This document shows positions 1 to 9,803 of a stretch of DNA of 64,000 nucleotides, piece after piece (within the stretch, counting starts at the first letter, position 1; every line of letters begins with the position of its first letter). The translations under genes were made by a program, and so were the position numbers. Origin of the DNA: JAKFEE01 sp036675815. Its GTDB lineage: Bacteria; Pseudomonadota; Alphaproteobacteria; Rhodospirillales; Magnetospirillaceae. Where the stretch lies: the NCBI GenBank assembly GCA_036675815.1, contig JAKFEE010000028.1:1-64000 (forward strand), in the 5' to 3' direction. The notes beneath the pieces are model-generated. The model saw only the letters and a list, made by a program, of their open reading frames with translations. It was not told where the DNA came from and ran no database searches.

Positions 1-50
1 CAGATGCTCGTGCTTTCCAACGACACGTCCAATCCGACATAATGTTTCAT
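1..50 (-). CDS. IS110-family transposase, N-terminal fragment (cut by window edge)
   Basis: Read on the minus strand from ATG at 50, the 16 complete codons give MKHYVGLDVSLESTSI. This is the typical start of IS110-family DEDD transposases, with the first catalytic Asp in the GLDVS motif. The rest of the gene lies left of the window. IS110 enzymes are RuvC-like recombinases that move the element as a circle without classical terminal inverted repeats. The element lies directly upstream of murJ, where many alphaproteobacteria carry glnD. Only 16 residues are visible, but the motif is distinctive; whether the element is intact cannot be seen. Confidence 0.75.
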   Translation of the reverse strand, partial: MKHYVGLDVSLESTSI

Positions 51-118
51 GGCTGTCCCCCTGACGGTGTGAGGCCGGCTATCGGACCTCGTGCAATCCC
101 ATCAGTTTGGGGACAGCC
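51..118. repeat. Inverted repeat next to the IS110 transposase start
   Basis: GGCTGTCCCC at 51-60 is repeated in inverted orientation as GGGGACAGCC at 109-118, with 48 bases between. It begins immediately upstream of the transposase ATG. IS110 elements of the IS621 type encode their guide (bridge) RNA in this non-coding end, so the stem could belong to that RNA. The outer boundary of the element cannot be fixed from this window. Confidence 0.5.
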
Positions 119-139
119 GCCCCCATTGTCTCTTGGAGC

Positions 140-161
140 GATGGGGCCCGATTACCCCATC
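140..161. other. Hairpin between the IS110 end and murJ
   Basis: GATGGGG (140-146) and CCCCATC (155-161) form a perfect 7-bp stem with an 8-base loop, 18 bases before the murJ start. It could be part of the element's non-coding RNA or of the murJ leader. The sequence does not decide between these. Confidence 0.4.
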
Positions 162-179
162 TCCCGATGAAGACTCCGC

Positions 180-1730
180 ATGAATCTCGCGCGCGCCATT
201 GCCACCATCGGCGGCTTCACCATGATCAGCCGCGTCACGGGTTTCGCCCGCGACATGATGATCGCCAACTTCCTTGGCGCAGGCGTAATGGCCGACGCCT
301 TCTTCGTCGCCTTCAAGTTCCCCAACCTCTTCCGCCGGCTGTTCGCCGAGGGCGCCTTCTCGGCGGCGTTCGTGCCGCTTTATGCCGGGCTCGTCGAGCA
401 GGACGGCCTCGACGGCGCGCGCAAGTTCGCCGAAGAGGCGATGGCGGTGCTGACGTGGTCGCTGGTGGCGGTGATCGCGCTGCTCGAGATCTTCATGCCC
501 TGGGCCATGCTGGCCTTCGCTCCCGGCTTTCGCGAGGTGCCGGGCAAGATGGAGCTGGCCACCGAGCTCACCCGCATCACCTTCCCCTATCTGTTGTTCA
601 TCTCGCTGGTGTCGCTGCAGGGCGGCGTGCTCAACTCGCTCGGCCGCTTTGCCGCCGCCGCCGCGACGCCGGTGCTGCTGAACCTGAGCCTCATCGGCGC
701 GCTGCTGACGCTCGCGCCCCACACCGCCACGCCCGGCCACGCCCTCGCCTGGGGCACCACCGCCGCCGGCGTGCTGCAGTTCCTGTGGCTGGCGGTCAGC
801 ATCCGGCGCGCCGGTGTCAGGCTGCGCATGCGGCGGCCGCGGCTGGGACCGCGCATCCGGCTGCTGATGAAGCGCATCCTGCCCGGCGCCGTCGGCGCCG
901 GCATGTACCAGGTCAATCTGCTGGTCGACACCATCGTGGCGTCGCTGGTCGGCACCGGCGCGGTCTCGTACCTGTATTACGCCGACCGCGTGAACCAGTT
1001 ACCGCTGGGCGTGGTGGGGACGGCCGTCGGCACCGCCCTGCTGCCCATCCTCAGCCGACAACTGCGCGCCGGCAATGTCCAGGCGGCGCAGTACAGCCAG
1101 AACCGCACGCTGGAATTCGCCTTGCTGCTGACCCTGCCGGCGGCGCTGGCACTGTTGGCGGTTGCCTGGCCCATCGTCGCCGTGCTGTTCATGCGCGGGC
1201 AATTCACCGCGGTCGAGGCCGAGGCCACGGCAGCGGCCCTGGCCGCTTTCGCCCCCGGCCTGCCGGCGTACGTTCTGGTCAAGGTGTTCACGCCAGCGTT
1301 TTTCGCCCGCGAGGACACGGCGACGCCGGTCAAGGTGGCAGCCGTCGCCATGGTGGCCAACATTGCCTTCATGCTGGTGCTGATGGGGCCGCTGGCCCAT
1401 GTCGGCATCGCCCTCGCCACCAGCGCCTCGGCCTGGGTCAATGCCGGGCTGCTGGCCTGGTTGCTCAAGCGCCGTGGATTCCTGGTGCTCGATGACCGGC
1501 TGAAGCGGCGGGTACCGCGCATCCTGGCGGCGGCGATGGCAATGGCCGCTGGCCTGTGGTGGGCGACGGCATGGCTGGCACCGCTGTGGACGGGCCCGCT
1601 GTGGCAGAAAGCCGGCGCCCTTGCCCTGCTGGTGAGCGGCGGGGCCGCCGTCTTCGGCATCGTCGTTCTCGCCATCGGCGGCAGCAGCCTTGCCGACGTG
1701 AAGGTCTTCGTGCGCCGCAAGGTGGCGTAA
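180..1730 (+). CDS. murJ: Lipid II flippase MurJ
   Basis: 516 aa, the usual length for MurJ/MviN, an inner-membrane MOP-superfamily flippase that moves lipid II to the periplasmic face for peptidoglycan synthesis. The start MNLARAIATIGGFTMISRVT followed by GFARDMMIANFLG is the family signature, and Arg residues in TM1-2 (ISRVTGFARD) are the conserved transport-cavity residues. About 14 hydrophobic segments follow. ATG 180 was chosen because it gives the family N-terminus; no strong Shine-Dalgarno precedes it. In many alphaproteobacteria glnD lies upstream and trpS downstream. Here an IS110 element lies upstream and an orphan gene separates murJ from trpS. Confidence 0.95.
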   Translation: MNLARAIATIGGFTMISRVTGFARDMMIANFLGAGVMADAFFVAFKFPNLFRRLFAEGAFSAAFVPLYAGLVEQDGLDGARKFAEEAMAVLTWSLVAVIALLEIFMPWAMLAFAPGFREVPGKMELATELTRITFPYLLFISLVSLQGGVLNSLGRFAAAAATPVLLNLSLIGALLTLAPHTATPGHALAWGTTAAGVLQFLWLAVSIRRAGVRLRMRRPRLGPRIRLLMKRILPGAVGAGMYQVNLLVDTIVASLVGTGAVSYLYYADRVNQLPLGVVGTAVGTALLPILSRQLRAGNVQAAQYSQNRTLEFALLLTLPAALALLAVAWPIVAVLFMRGQFTAVEAEATAAALAAFAPGLPAYVLVKVFTPAFFAREDTATPVKVAAVAMVANIAFMLVLMGPLAHVGIALATSASAWVNAGLLAWLLKRRGFLVLDDRLKRRVPRILAAAMAMAAGLWWATAWLAPLWTGPLWQKAGALALLVSGGAAVFGIVVLAIGGSSLADVKVFVRRKVA

Positions 1731-1820
1731 TTCAGGACAGAAACCGCAGATTGTAATTATGCCGTGGTGACTAACCATTCGGCGGTGCATCGGCATGCCA
1801 ACTGCCCAGTTGCAGCGTTC

Positions 1821-1859
1821 CCAGGTGTCTTTTAGCGTTTTACGTGTAAAAATACCTGG
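1821..1859 (+). promoter_or_regulatory. Leader hairpin overlapping the Shine-Dalgarno of the 1871 gene
   Basis: CCAGGT (1821-1826) pairs with ACCTGG (1854-1859), and T-rich and A-rich arms between them can extend the stem. Inside is TTTTAC-GT-GTAAAA (1838-1851). The 3' arm runs into the ribosome-binding site GGAGGA (1857-1862), so the folded form would hide it. The AT-rich core stands out from the surrounding GC-rich DNA. A regulatory role is inferred. Confidence 0.4.
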
Positions 1860-1870
1860 AGGAAACAGCC

Positions 1871-2572
1871 ATGGAGAGTGTTCACGTAGCTTCCGATGTG
1901 GGGATTCGCCGATTCGAGACCCAGGCCGGTGAGTGGGTTCTGGTCTGGGCGGTTGGCTCGGTGAATTCCAGCGGTTGGTCCGAAATCGCGCTCGTCCCGC
2001 GCTACTACATCGACCCGCCGGCGGGCGGAATCTGGGACTTTGACCTCGTCGGCAGTCCGCCAACCGGCCCCGTTCTGCCGATCATCCTGCCGATAACGGC
2101 TTGTGGCACCTTCGCCGCGCCGGAGTGGTGCAGGGGCGTCAGGGTGCACGCTGCAACCAATCGCCTGGACAGCAGCGGCATGGAAATCGCCGCCCTCGAG
2201 TCGGTGCCCGAGGCGCAGAAGGCCGCCGTGATGAAACCGGCGGGCCGCGTGACCGTCCGTGACACGATCGCCGTGTTCGATGACAGCTTCCAGCCCACCG
2301 GCATGTGCAGCATGTTCTCGGTGCGCATGAAGAAATTGCGCCACGAGCTGACCTTGGTCGTCGAGGGGCCGGACGAGGCACGTATCCGCGCCTGCATCGC
2401 CGAGGCGGTCGGCGTGGGCCTGATCGCAGCCATCGTGACCACGTTTCCCCTGGGCGGCGGCGGTCTGGCGGCGGCCATCGGCGCCGGCGTCAGCCATCTC
2501 AAGACCTGCCTGGGCGGCAGTTTCGACGTGCGCATCGACAATCGCTCCCACTGGATCGAGTGGTGCACGTGA
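1871..2572 (+). CDS. Hypothetical protein, orphan gene between murJ and trpS
   Basis: 233 aa; no family was recognised. ATG 1871 follows a strong GGAGGA Shine-Dalgarno (1857-1862). Visible features are a soluble-looking N-terminal half with aromatic-rich strands (VPRYYIDPPAGGIWDFD), a Pro/Ile-rich stretch PVLPIILPITACGTF, several Cys residues spread along the chain, and a Gly/Ala-rich hydrophobic stretch at about residues 177-205 with a GGGG run that could insert in or pack against a membrane. The last residues are WIEWCT. There is no signal peptide. Base composition is near the window average. It breaks up the usual murJ-trpS neighbourhood and has its own structured leader, so it is probably expressed separately. 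Confidence 0.7.
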   Translation: MESVHVASDVGIRRFETQAGEWVLVWAVGSVNSSGWSEIALVPRYYIDPPAGGIWDFDLVGSPPTGPVLPIILPITACGTFAAPEWCRGVRVHAATNRLDSSGMEIAALESVPEAQKAAVMKPAGRVTVRDTIAVFDDSFQPTGMCSMFSVRMKKLRHELTLVVEGPDEARIRACIAEAVGVGLIAAIVTTFPLGGGGLAAAIGAGVSHLKTCLGGSFDVRIDNRSHWIEWCT

Positions 2573-2604
2573 CTGGATAACCGCGCACACAGGACGTGAC
2601 GATC

Positions 2605-2639
2605 AGACCCGGCCGAGCGGCGCCGCTCCGGCCGGGTCT
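2605..2639 (+). terminator. Strong hairpin, probable terminator after the 1871 gene
   Basis: AGACCCGGCC (2605-2614) pairs with GGCCGGGTCT (2630-2639), and GAGCGGC/GCCGCTC extends the stem almost to the loop. It begins 32 bases after the stop of the orphan gene. There is no T-run, so termination is inferred from stability and position. Confidence 0.5.
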
Positions 2640-2665
2640 CGCGGCTGGCGCCATCGTCGGTTCCG

Positions 2666-2686
2666 GAACGCTTGATAAAAGCGTTC
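2666..2686 (+). promoter_or_regulatory. Inverted repeat upstream of trpS
   Basis: GAACGCTT (2666-2673) and AAGCGTTC (2679-2686) form a perfect 8-bp stem around GATAA, 45 bases before the trpS start. A TTGATA (2672-2677) sits inside and could be a -35 element, but the matching -10 is poor. It is an operator or leader-hairpin candidate. Confidence 0.35.
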
Positions 2687-2730
2687 GTCTGCGCTACCTC
2701 CGCCGCAGTCAGTCCGACAGGCGAGAGTCC

Positions 2731-3729
2731 ATGAACCGCATCTTTTCGGGCGTGCAGCCCACCGGCAATCTGCATCTCGGCAACTATCTCGGCGCCATCC
2801 GCAATTGGGTGGGGCTGCAGAACGACTATGAGTGCATCTTCTGCATGGTCGACATGCATGCGATTACCGTGTGGCAGGACCCGGTCGAGCTGCGCCGCAA
2901 CACCCGCGAGGTGGCGGCGGGCATGATCGCCGCCGGCGTCGATCCGAAGAGGAACATCCTGTTCAACCAGAGCCAGGTGCCGGCCCATGCCGAGCTGGCC
3001 TGGGTGTTCAACTGCGTGGCGCGGCTGGGCTGGCTCAACCGCATGACCCAATTCAAGGAAAAGGCCGGCAAGAACCGCGAGAACGTCTCGGTCGGCCTGT
3101 ACGCCTATCCCAACCTGATGGCCGCCGACATCCTGGTCTACAAGGCGACCCATGTGCCGGTGGGCGAGGATCAGAAGCAGCATCTCGAGCTGGCCCGCGA
3201 CATCGCGCAGAAGTTCAACAACGACTACAAGACCGAGTTGTTCCCGCTGCCCGAGCCGCTGATCTTCGGCGAGGCGACGCGGGTGATGAGCCTGCGCGAC
3301 GGCCAGAAGAAGATGTCGAAATCGGACGAATCCGACTATTCCCGCATCAACATGACCGACGATGCCGACACCATCATGTTGAAGATCCGCAAAGCCAAGA
3401 CCGATCCCGAGCCGCTGCCCGAGAGCGTCGAGGGCCTGGAGGGGCGGCCCGAGGCCGCCAATCTGGTGGGCATCTACGCGGCACTGTCCGACCTGAGCCG
3501 CGAGGACGTCCTGGCCCGCATCGGCGGCAAGCCGTTCTCCGCCTTCAAGCAGGAGCTGGGCGAGCTGATGGTGGCGACGCTGGGGCCGATCAACGCTGAG
3601 ATGAAGCGGTTGCAGGCCGATCCCGGCCATGTCGACGCCATCCTGCGCGACGGCGGCCAGCGCGCGCGGGCGCTGGCGGAGCCGATCCTGAAAGAGGTCT
3701 ACGACACGGTGGGATTCCTGCAGCCTTAG
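2731..3729 (+). CDS. trpS: Tryptophanyl-tRNA synthetase
   Basis: 332 aa, normal for bacterial class Ic TrpRS, which charges tRNA-Trp using ATP and tryptophan in the cytoplasm. MNRIFSGVQPTGNLHLGNYL gives the ATP-binding signature (HLGN at residues 15-18), and KMSKS is at residues 194-198 within GQKKMSKSDES. The conserved VPVGEDQKQHLELARDI block, which binds ATP and tryptophan, is present. The frame is open further upstream, but ATG 2731 matches the family start. The gene ends tail to tail with the AmpG-type gene on the other strand, overlapping its stop by a few bases. Confidence 0.97.
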   Translation: MNRIFSGVQPTGNLHLGNYLGAIRNWVGLQNDYECIFCMVDMHAITVWQDPVELRRNTREVAAGMIAAGVDPKRNILFNQSQVPAHAELAWVFNCVARLGWLNRMTQFKEKAGKNRENVSVGLYAYPNLMAADILVYKATHVPVGEDQKQHLELARDIAQKFNNDYKTELFPLPEPLIFGEATRVMSLRDGQKKMSKSDESDYSRINMTDDADTIMLKIRKAKTDPEPLPESVEGLEGRPEAANLVGIYAALSDLSREDVLARIGGKPFSAFKQELGELMVATLGPINAEMKRLQADPGHVDAILRDGGQRARALAEPILKEVYDTVGFLQP

Positions 3730-5075
3730 TCTAGAGTGGAGCGCGGAGCTCCGGCTCCGCATCGCCTTGCGGACCTGGAGGTCTGCGCTCCATTCGCCGC
3801 CGGCCGCCGCCGCATCATCCACACCAGCAGCATCAGCCCCGGCACCGCGGCCGCGGTGCTGAGGACGAAGAAGTGCACCCAGCCGAGGTGCTCGACCAGT
3901 AGCCCGCCGCTGGCGGCGAGGACATTGCGGCCCGAACTGGCCAGCGACGACAGCAACGCATATTGCGTGCCGGTGTAGGTGAGATTGCACAGGCCCGAGA
4001 TGTAGGCGACGAAGGCGGCCGAGCCCATGCCGCCCGACAGATTCTCGATGGCGATGGTAGCGGTGAGGACGGTGGTGTCGTAGCCGACCACCGCCTGGAC
4101 CGCAAACATCAGGTTCGACGCCATCTGCAGCAGGCCGCACAGCAGCAGCGCCGGCAGGGCGCCCATGCGCGCCACCAGGGCGCCGCCGACGAAGGTGCCG
4201 AGAACGGTGGCGACGAAGCCGAACAGCTTGGAGATGTTGGCGATCTCGATCTTGCTGAATCCCATCTTGATGTAGAAGGGATTGGCCATGACGCCGGCCA
4301 GCGCGTCGCCCAGCTTGTAGAGCAGGACCAGGGCAATGATCGCCAGCACCGACCAGCCGTGGCGGGCGATCATGTCGAGGAACGGGTTGGCCACGGCATC
4401 GACCAGCCACAGGCGCATCCTGTCGCCGAGCGGCGCACCCGCCTTCACCGGCGGCGGCGGCGCGCTCGGCGGCTCGGGATTGAGCAAGACGGTGACGATG
4501 CCGACGGCGACCAGGGCGGCCATGGCGGCGTAGACCGCCGACCACGGCACATAGCTGGCGAGATAGAGGGCTCCGGCGCCCGATACCAGCATGGCGATGC
4601 GGTAGCCGAACTGCACCATGGCGGCGCCGGCGCCGTATTGTTCGGGGGTCAGGATTTCGACGCGGTAGGCGTCGATGACGATGTCCTGGCTGGCCGAGCA
4701 GAAGGCGACGATCAGCGCCAGCAGCGCCGTCAGCCAGGGATCGATGCGCGGATCGATGGCGCCTAGGGTGAGCAGGCTGCCGATCAGCATGGCCTGCGTC
4801 AGCAGCATCCAGCCGCGGCGCCGGCCGAACAGCCGCGTCAGCACCGGAAGGGGCATGCGGTCGACCAGCGGCGCCCACAGGAACTTCAGGCTGTAGGGCG
4901 TGGCGACCAGGGCGAAGGCGCCGATGCCGGCCAGGCTGACGCCGACCTCGGTCAACCGCACCGCCAGCGTCGCCCCGGTCAGCGCCAACGGCAGCCCCGA
5001 GGCGAAGCCCAGGAACAGGACCGCCAGCAGGCGGGGATGGCAATACAAGGCCACGGAAGAGCGCCACGACGTCAT
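3726..5075 (-). CDS. ampG: AmpG-family muropeptide permease (MFS)
   Basis: 449 aa, 12-14 hydrophobic segments, major facilitator fold. The N-terminal run LAVLFLGFASGLPLALTG and the following LKFLWAPLVDRM are AmpG hallmarks. AmpG imports GlcNAc-anhydroMurNAc peptides for cell-wall recycling. The frame opens at a TTG (5093), but ATG 5075 gives the expected short N-terminus before TM1. The last about 20 residues (RSARRCGAGAPRSTLD) are translated from a dispersed palindromic repeat at 3738-3791 and are not family sequence, so the native C-terminus was probably shorter. The stop overlaps the end of trpS by 3 bases. Confidence 0.88.
   Translation of the reverse strand: MTSWRSSVALYCHPRLLAVLFLGFASGLPLALTGATLAVRLTEVGVSLAGIGAFALVATPYSLKFLWAPLVDRMPLPVLTRLFGRRRGWMLLTQAMLIGSLLTLGAIDPRIDPWLTALLALIVAFCSASQDIVIDAYRVEILTPEQYGAGAAMVQFGYRIAMLVSGAGALYLASYVPWSAVYAAMAALVAVGIVTVLLNPEPPSAPPPPVKAGAPLGDRMRLWLVDAVANPFLDMIARHGWSVLAIIALVLLYKLGDALAGVMANPFYIKMGFSKIEIANISKLFGFVATVLGTFVGGALVARMGALPALLLCGLLQMASNLMFAVQAVVGYDTTVLTATIAIENLSGGMGSAAFVAYISGLCNLTYTGTQYALLSSLASSGRNVLAASGGLLVEHLGWVHFFVLSTAAAVPGLMLLVWMMRRRPAANGAQTSRSARRCGAGAPRSTLD
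3738..3791. repeat. Dispersed palindrome family 1, copy A (inside the ampG 3' end)
   Basis: The outer arms GGAGCGC (3738-3744) and GCGCTCC (3785-3791) close a stem of about 23 bp with four mismatches around an 8-base loop. It contains GGAGCTCC and the near-palindrome GACCTGGAGGTC. Related copies are at 10219, 10321, 17861 and 38573. This copy is read as coding sequence at the ampG C-terminus. Confidence 0.8.
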
Positions 5076-5241
5076 GCGCCACCATAGCGCCAACGGATTA
5101 AGGCGTCTCTACTATCGGAGAAGCGGACGGTGGCCGCATCTGTGCGACGCGTCCTCCGTCAAATCCACTCCGCAGACTGCACAATATGCGGTGTTCTGAC
5201 AGACATCTCGCCACGATTTTCATGCTGAAGCGCAGGCGGAA

Positions 5242-5282
5242 TGGACCCCGCCTCCGCGGGGGTGACAGAGAAGGGAATTCCC
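5242..5282. repeat. Repeat family 2 (dRS3-like), right half-element
   Basis: TGGACCCCGCCTCCGCGGGG and the following GTGAC form a GC-rich hairpin. They are followed by AGAGAAGGGAATTCC, which matches the right end of the complete element at 51121-51274. The left half is absent or too diverged to recognise. Confidence 0.6.
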
Positions 5283-5320
5283 GCTCGAAACCGGAACTCC
5301 ACGCCACCACCGGTCAGCCG

Positions 5321-5379
5321 GAACACGGATGAACACGGATGGCGGCGGATGCACACGGAAGGGAACTGCTTATCCGTGT
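5321..5379. repeat. GAACACGGAT tandem pair and ACACGGA inverted repeat
   Basis: GAACACGGAT occurs twice in tandem (5321-5340). It is followed by ACACGGA (5353-5359) and its inverted partner TCCGTGT (5373-5379). The short repeated unit looks like a dispersed bacterial repeat. Two units are too few and too short for a CRISPR array. Confidence 0.5.
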
Positions 5380-5407
5380 CGCCTTGGCCGGGCCGTAGGC
5401 CCGCGGC

Positions 5408-5433
5408 TGGGCCCCCGCTTTCGCGGGGGCTAC
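5408..5433. repeat. Repeat family 2 (dRS3-like), single hairpin
   Basis: CCCCCGC and GCGGGGG form a 7-bp stem around TTTC, flanked by TGG and CTAC as in the other family members. It lies about 25 bases past the typA stop and could act as a transcription end for typA. Confidence 0.55.
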
Positions 5434-5459
5434 AGAACACGTTCGGACTTGCGCCGCCG

Positions 5460-7276
<1,817 letters not shown>

Positions 7277-7280
<4 letters not shown>

Positions 7281-8296
7281 GCGTTCAATTGTCCGATCAT
7301 GTGAGCCGGCAGCTTGGCAGCCACCAGCCTGTCCAAAGGCTCTTCGGGGCGGGCACCGAAATGGCCGATCACCTCGGCGGCGCAGATGCCTCCCAGGCGG
7401 GCGCACAATGCCGGATCGCCGCCCCGCGCCAGTCCGTAGAGGAAGCCGGCGGCATAGAGATCGCCGGCTCCGGTCGTGTCCACCAACTCCTCGATTCCCT
7501 CGGCGGCGACGACGGTCACCTCGTCCCCGCGCACCACCACCGAGCCCTTTTCACTGCGGGTCAACGCGGCGATGCGGCAATGGCCGCGCACGGCGCGCAA
7601 CGCCTCGTCAAAGCTGGCCGCCTGGTACAGCGACATGATCTCCGCCTCGTTGGCGAAGAGAATATCGACGTGGCCGGCGACCAGATCAAGAAACGAGTCG
7701 CGGTGGCGATCGACGCAGAACGGATCGGACAGCGACAGCGCCACCTCGCGGCCGGCGTCATGCGCGATCTTTGCCGCTTTCAGGAAGGCCGCCTTCGCCT
7801 GCGGCTGGTCCCACAGATAGCCTTCCAGATAGGTGACACGCGCCGCAGCCACCAGGTCCGGATCAATATCCGACGGCCCCAGGTCGACACAAGCCCCAAG
7901 ATAGGTCTGCATGGTGCGCTGCGCATCGGGCGTCACCAAGATCAGGCAGCGTGCCGTCGCCGAGCCGTCATTGGCCGGGGTGGTGACGAAGCCGACGCCG
8001 GCAGCGCGGATGTCATGGGCGAAGACTTGGCCCAACTGATCGTCCCGGATCTTGCCGATATAAGCCGCCTTGCCGCCCAGGCTGGCGAGGCCGGCCATGG
8101 TGTTGGCCGCCGAGCCGCCCGAGCACTCGATGCCGGGGCCCATCGCCCCGTATATTCGCTCGGCTTCCGCCGCATCGACGAGTGTCATCACCCCTTTGGC
8201 GAGGCCCAGCTCCCTCAACCGCGCATCGGCGGCATGGGCGAGAACGTCGACGATGGCATTGCCGATACCGGCAACGTCGAAACGGATATCGGTCAT
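7277..8296 (-). CDS. PfkB-family sugar/nucleoside kinase (adenosine kinase-like)
   Basis: 339 aa ribokinase-fold kinase. The N-terminal glycine block CSGGSAANTMAGLASLGGKA and the C-terminal signature DTTGAGDLYAAGFLYGL (anion hole and catalytic Asp) are both intact. Alphaproteobacterial proteins of this length and start (VAGIGNAIVDVLA) are usually annotated as adenosine kinase, giving AMP from adenosine and ATP. The exact substrate cannot be read from sequence. It is co-transcribed with typA through a 4-base overlap. Confidence 0.85.
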
Positions 8297-8439
8297 GGCG
8301 GTCCGCTCTGATGGCTGTCGCGGCGAAGTATAGTCGGGGGCCGCCCGGCGGCAACGGAAAAGCCCGCGCGGCGACGGGCTTTGCGCCGCCCCAGGGTTGT
8401 GCTACAGCCACCCATGCTCCCTAGGAAAGGAGACGCGCC

Positions 8440-9120
8440 CTGATTTCCGCCTTCATCAAAGCCGTCGCCCAGCTTTCCGACCCGCGCTTCCGGCGCGTGC
8501 TGCTGGTGGGCGTCCTCGCGGCTCTCGTCGTCTACCTGCTGCTCAATGGGCTGGTGTGGTGGCTCTTCATCGAGACACAGCTATTCCAGACGGGATGGCT
8601 CGACACCGCCATCGACATTCTGGGCGGCGTCCTCACCTTCATCGTGACGCTGATCTTCTTTCCGGCGGTCGTCACCATCGTCATCGGTGCGCTGCTCGAC
8701 GACATCGCCCATGCGGTCGAGGCCCGTCATTACCCGCAGCTGCCGGCGCCACGCGAGCGCCCGATGATCCAAGATGTCCTGACCACCCTGCGATTTGCAG
8801 GCGTCAGCATAGTCATCAACCTTTTGGCGCTGCCCGTCTATCTGTTGCTGATGCCGACAGGCTTGGGAATCCTGCTGTTTTACGCCATCAACGGATATCT
8901 GCTCAGCCGTGAGTATTTTGAGCTGGTGGCGCTGCGGCGGTTGAATGCTGACCAGGTTTCGGTCATGCGTCGTGTCAATTTTGGGTATCTCTGGGTGGCC
9001 GGTGCAGGAATTACCTTTCTCTTAAGTGTACCGGTGGTAAACCTTTTCGCACCGATCATCGCCACCGCCTTCATGGTGCATCTCTTCCAGGCAATGCGGC
9101 GGCACCAATCGGCCGAATGA
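8440..9120 (+). CDS. EI24-domain (CysZ-like) membrane protein, apparent CTG start
   Basis: 226 aa with four to five hydrophobic segments and the EI24/CysZ layout: an amphipathic start ISAFIKAVAQLSDPRFRRVL, then LLVGVLAALVVYLLL. The first ATG/GTG in frame (GTG 8497) would remove this conserved N-terminus. An AAAGGAG Shine-Dalgarno (8426-8432) sits 7 bases before CTG 8440, and a TAG at 8422 closes the frame upstream. I therefore place the start at CTG 8440. CysZ itself imports sulfate; the role of the alphaproteobacterial EI24 proteins is not established. Confidence 0.8.
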   Translation: MISAFIKAVAQLSDPRFRRVLLVGVLAALVVYLLLNGLVWWLFIETQLFQTGWLDTAIDILGGVLTFIVTLIFFPAVVTIVIGALLDDIAHAVEARHYPQLPAPRERPMIQDVLTTLRFAGVSIVINLLALPVYLLLMPTGLGILLFYAINGYLLSREYFELVALRRLNADQVSVMRRVNFGYLWVAGAGITFLLSVPVVNLFAPIIATAFMVHLFQAMRRHQSAE

Positions 9121-9171
9121 CAAACGGCCCTTGCGTCGAAGCGAGGCGCTCCAACGGGAAAGGGTGATTAC

Positions 9172-9792
9172 ATGTTCCGGCGCAAAAAGCCCGAAGCGGC
9201 GGTTCCTGCGGCGCCGCCGAAGGCAGTGGAACCCGCTGTCGCGGCCAGCGATCGCTCGACAGCCCCAGCACCACTCCGGTCGTTGCAACCCCAGGGAGAT
9301 TCCATGATCAACAAGCCCCAAGCCACGCCGCTGCGGCCCGACCTTCCCCGACGCATGCCCGAGAGCGCCGCCGCCCCGGCGGCACCGTCCGCCCCGGCGC
9401 GCAAGCCGGCGGAAACCGACGTGAAGAAGCTGATCGTCGGCCGCGAGATTTCCCTGTCTGGCGCGATCAACGCTTGCGACAAGCTGGTGGTCGAAGGCAC
9501 CGTCGAGGCCAACCTGATGGATGCCGGCAGCATCGAAATCGCCGATTGCGGCCTGTTCAAGGGCAGCGCCGAGGTCGACGAGGCCGAGATCGCCGGGCAG
9601 TTCCAGGGGGAGCTCACCGTGCGCCGCAAGCTGGTCATCCGCGCCACCGGCAAGGTCAAGGGCACTTGCCGCTACGCCAATCTGGTCGTCGAATCGGGCG
9701 GCGAGATCAGCGGCACGGTCGAGGTCTACAACGGAGCCAAGGCGGCGAAGCCGACTGCGGTTCCGGCACCGGCGGTCGCCCTTTCGAAGTAA
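9172..9792 (+). CDS. Bactofilin (polymer-forming cytoskeletal protein)
   Basis: 206 aa. A disordered Pro/Ala-rich N-terminus (residues 1-80) is followed by the bactofilin beta-helix from about residue 85 (KKLIVGREISLSGAINACDK, then LVVEGTVEANL). The repeated short beta-strand units run to about residue 185, with a Pro/Ala tail. Bactofilins polymerise without nucleotide on the inner membrane and organise local cell-wall synthesis, stalks or chemoreceptors. An AAAGGG precedes ATG 9172. The small lipoprotein starts 11 bases downstream, so they are probably co-transcribed. Confidence 0.9.
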   Translation: MFRRKKPEAAVPAAPPKAVEPAVAASDRSTAPAPLRSLQPQGDSMINKPQATPLRPDLPRRMPESAAAPAAPSAPARKPAETDVKKLIVGREISLSGAINACDKLVVEGTVEANLMDAGSIEIADCGLFKGSAEVDEAEIAGQFQGELTVRRKLVIRATGKVKGTCRYANLVVESGGEISGTVEVYNGAKAAKPTAVPAPAVALSK

Positions 9793-9803
9793 CTGCCGCC
9801 ACC

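Larger units (their letters stand above)
5076..5459. other. 384-base intergenic stretch filled with repeats
   Basis: No gene is visible between the divergent 5' side of ampG and the 3' end of typA. The stretch holds two dRS3-like hairpins (5242-5266 and 5408-5433), a palindrome GGGAATTCCC (5273-5282), a tandem GAACACGGAT pair (5321-5340) and an inverted repeat ACACGGA/TCCGTGT (5353-5359 and 5373-5379). The ampG promoter must lie between 5076 and about 5240; no consensus boxes stand out. Confidence 0.6.

Noticed and set aside
2005..5085. 1026-codon minus-strand frame across trpS and ampG
   Set aside because: It is out of frame with AmpG and antisense to TrpS, both of which have full family motifs.
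5321..5340. Short tandem repeat as a CRISPR array
   Set aside because: Only two directly adjacent 10-base units with no spacers.
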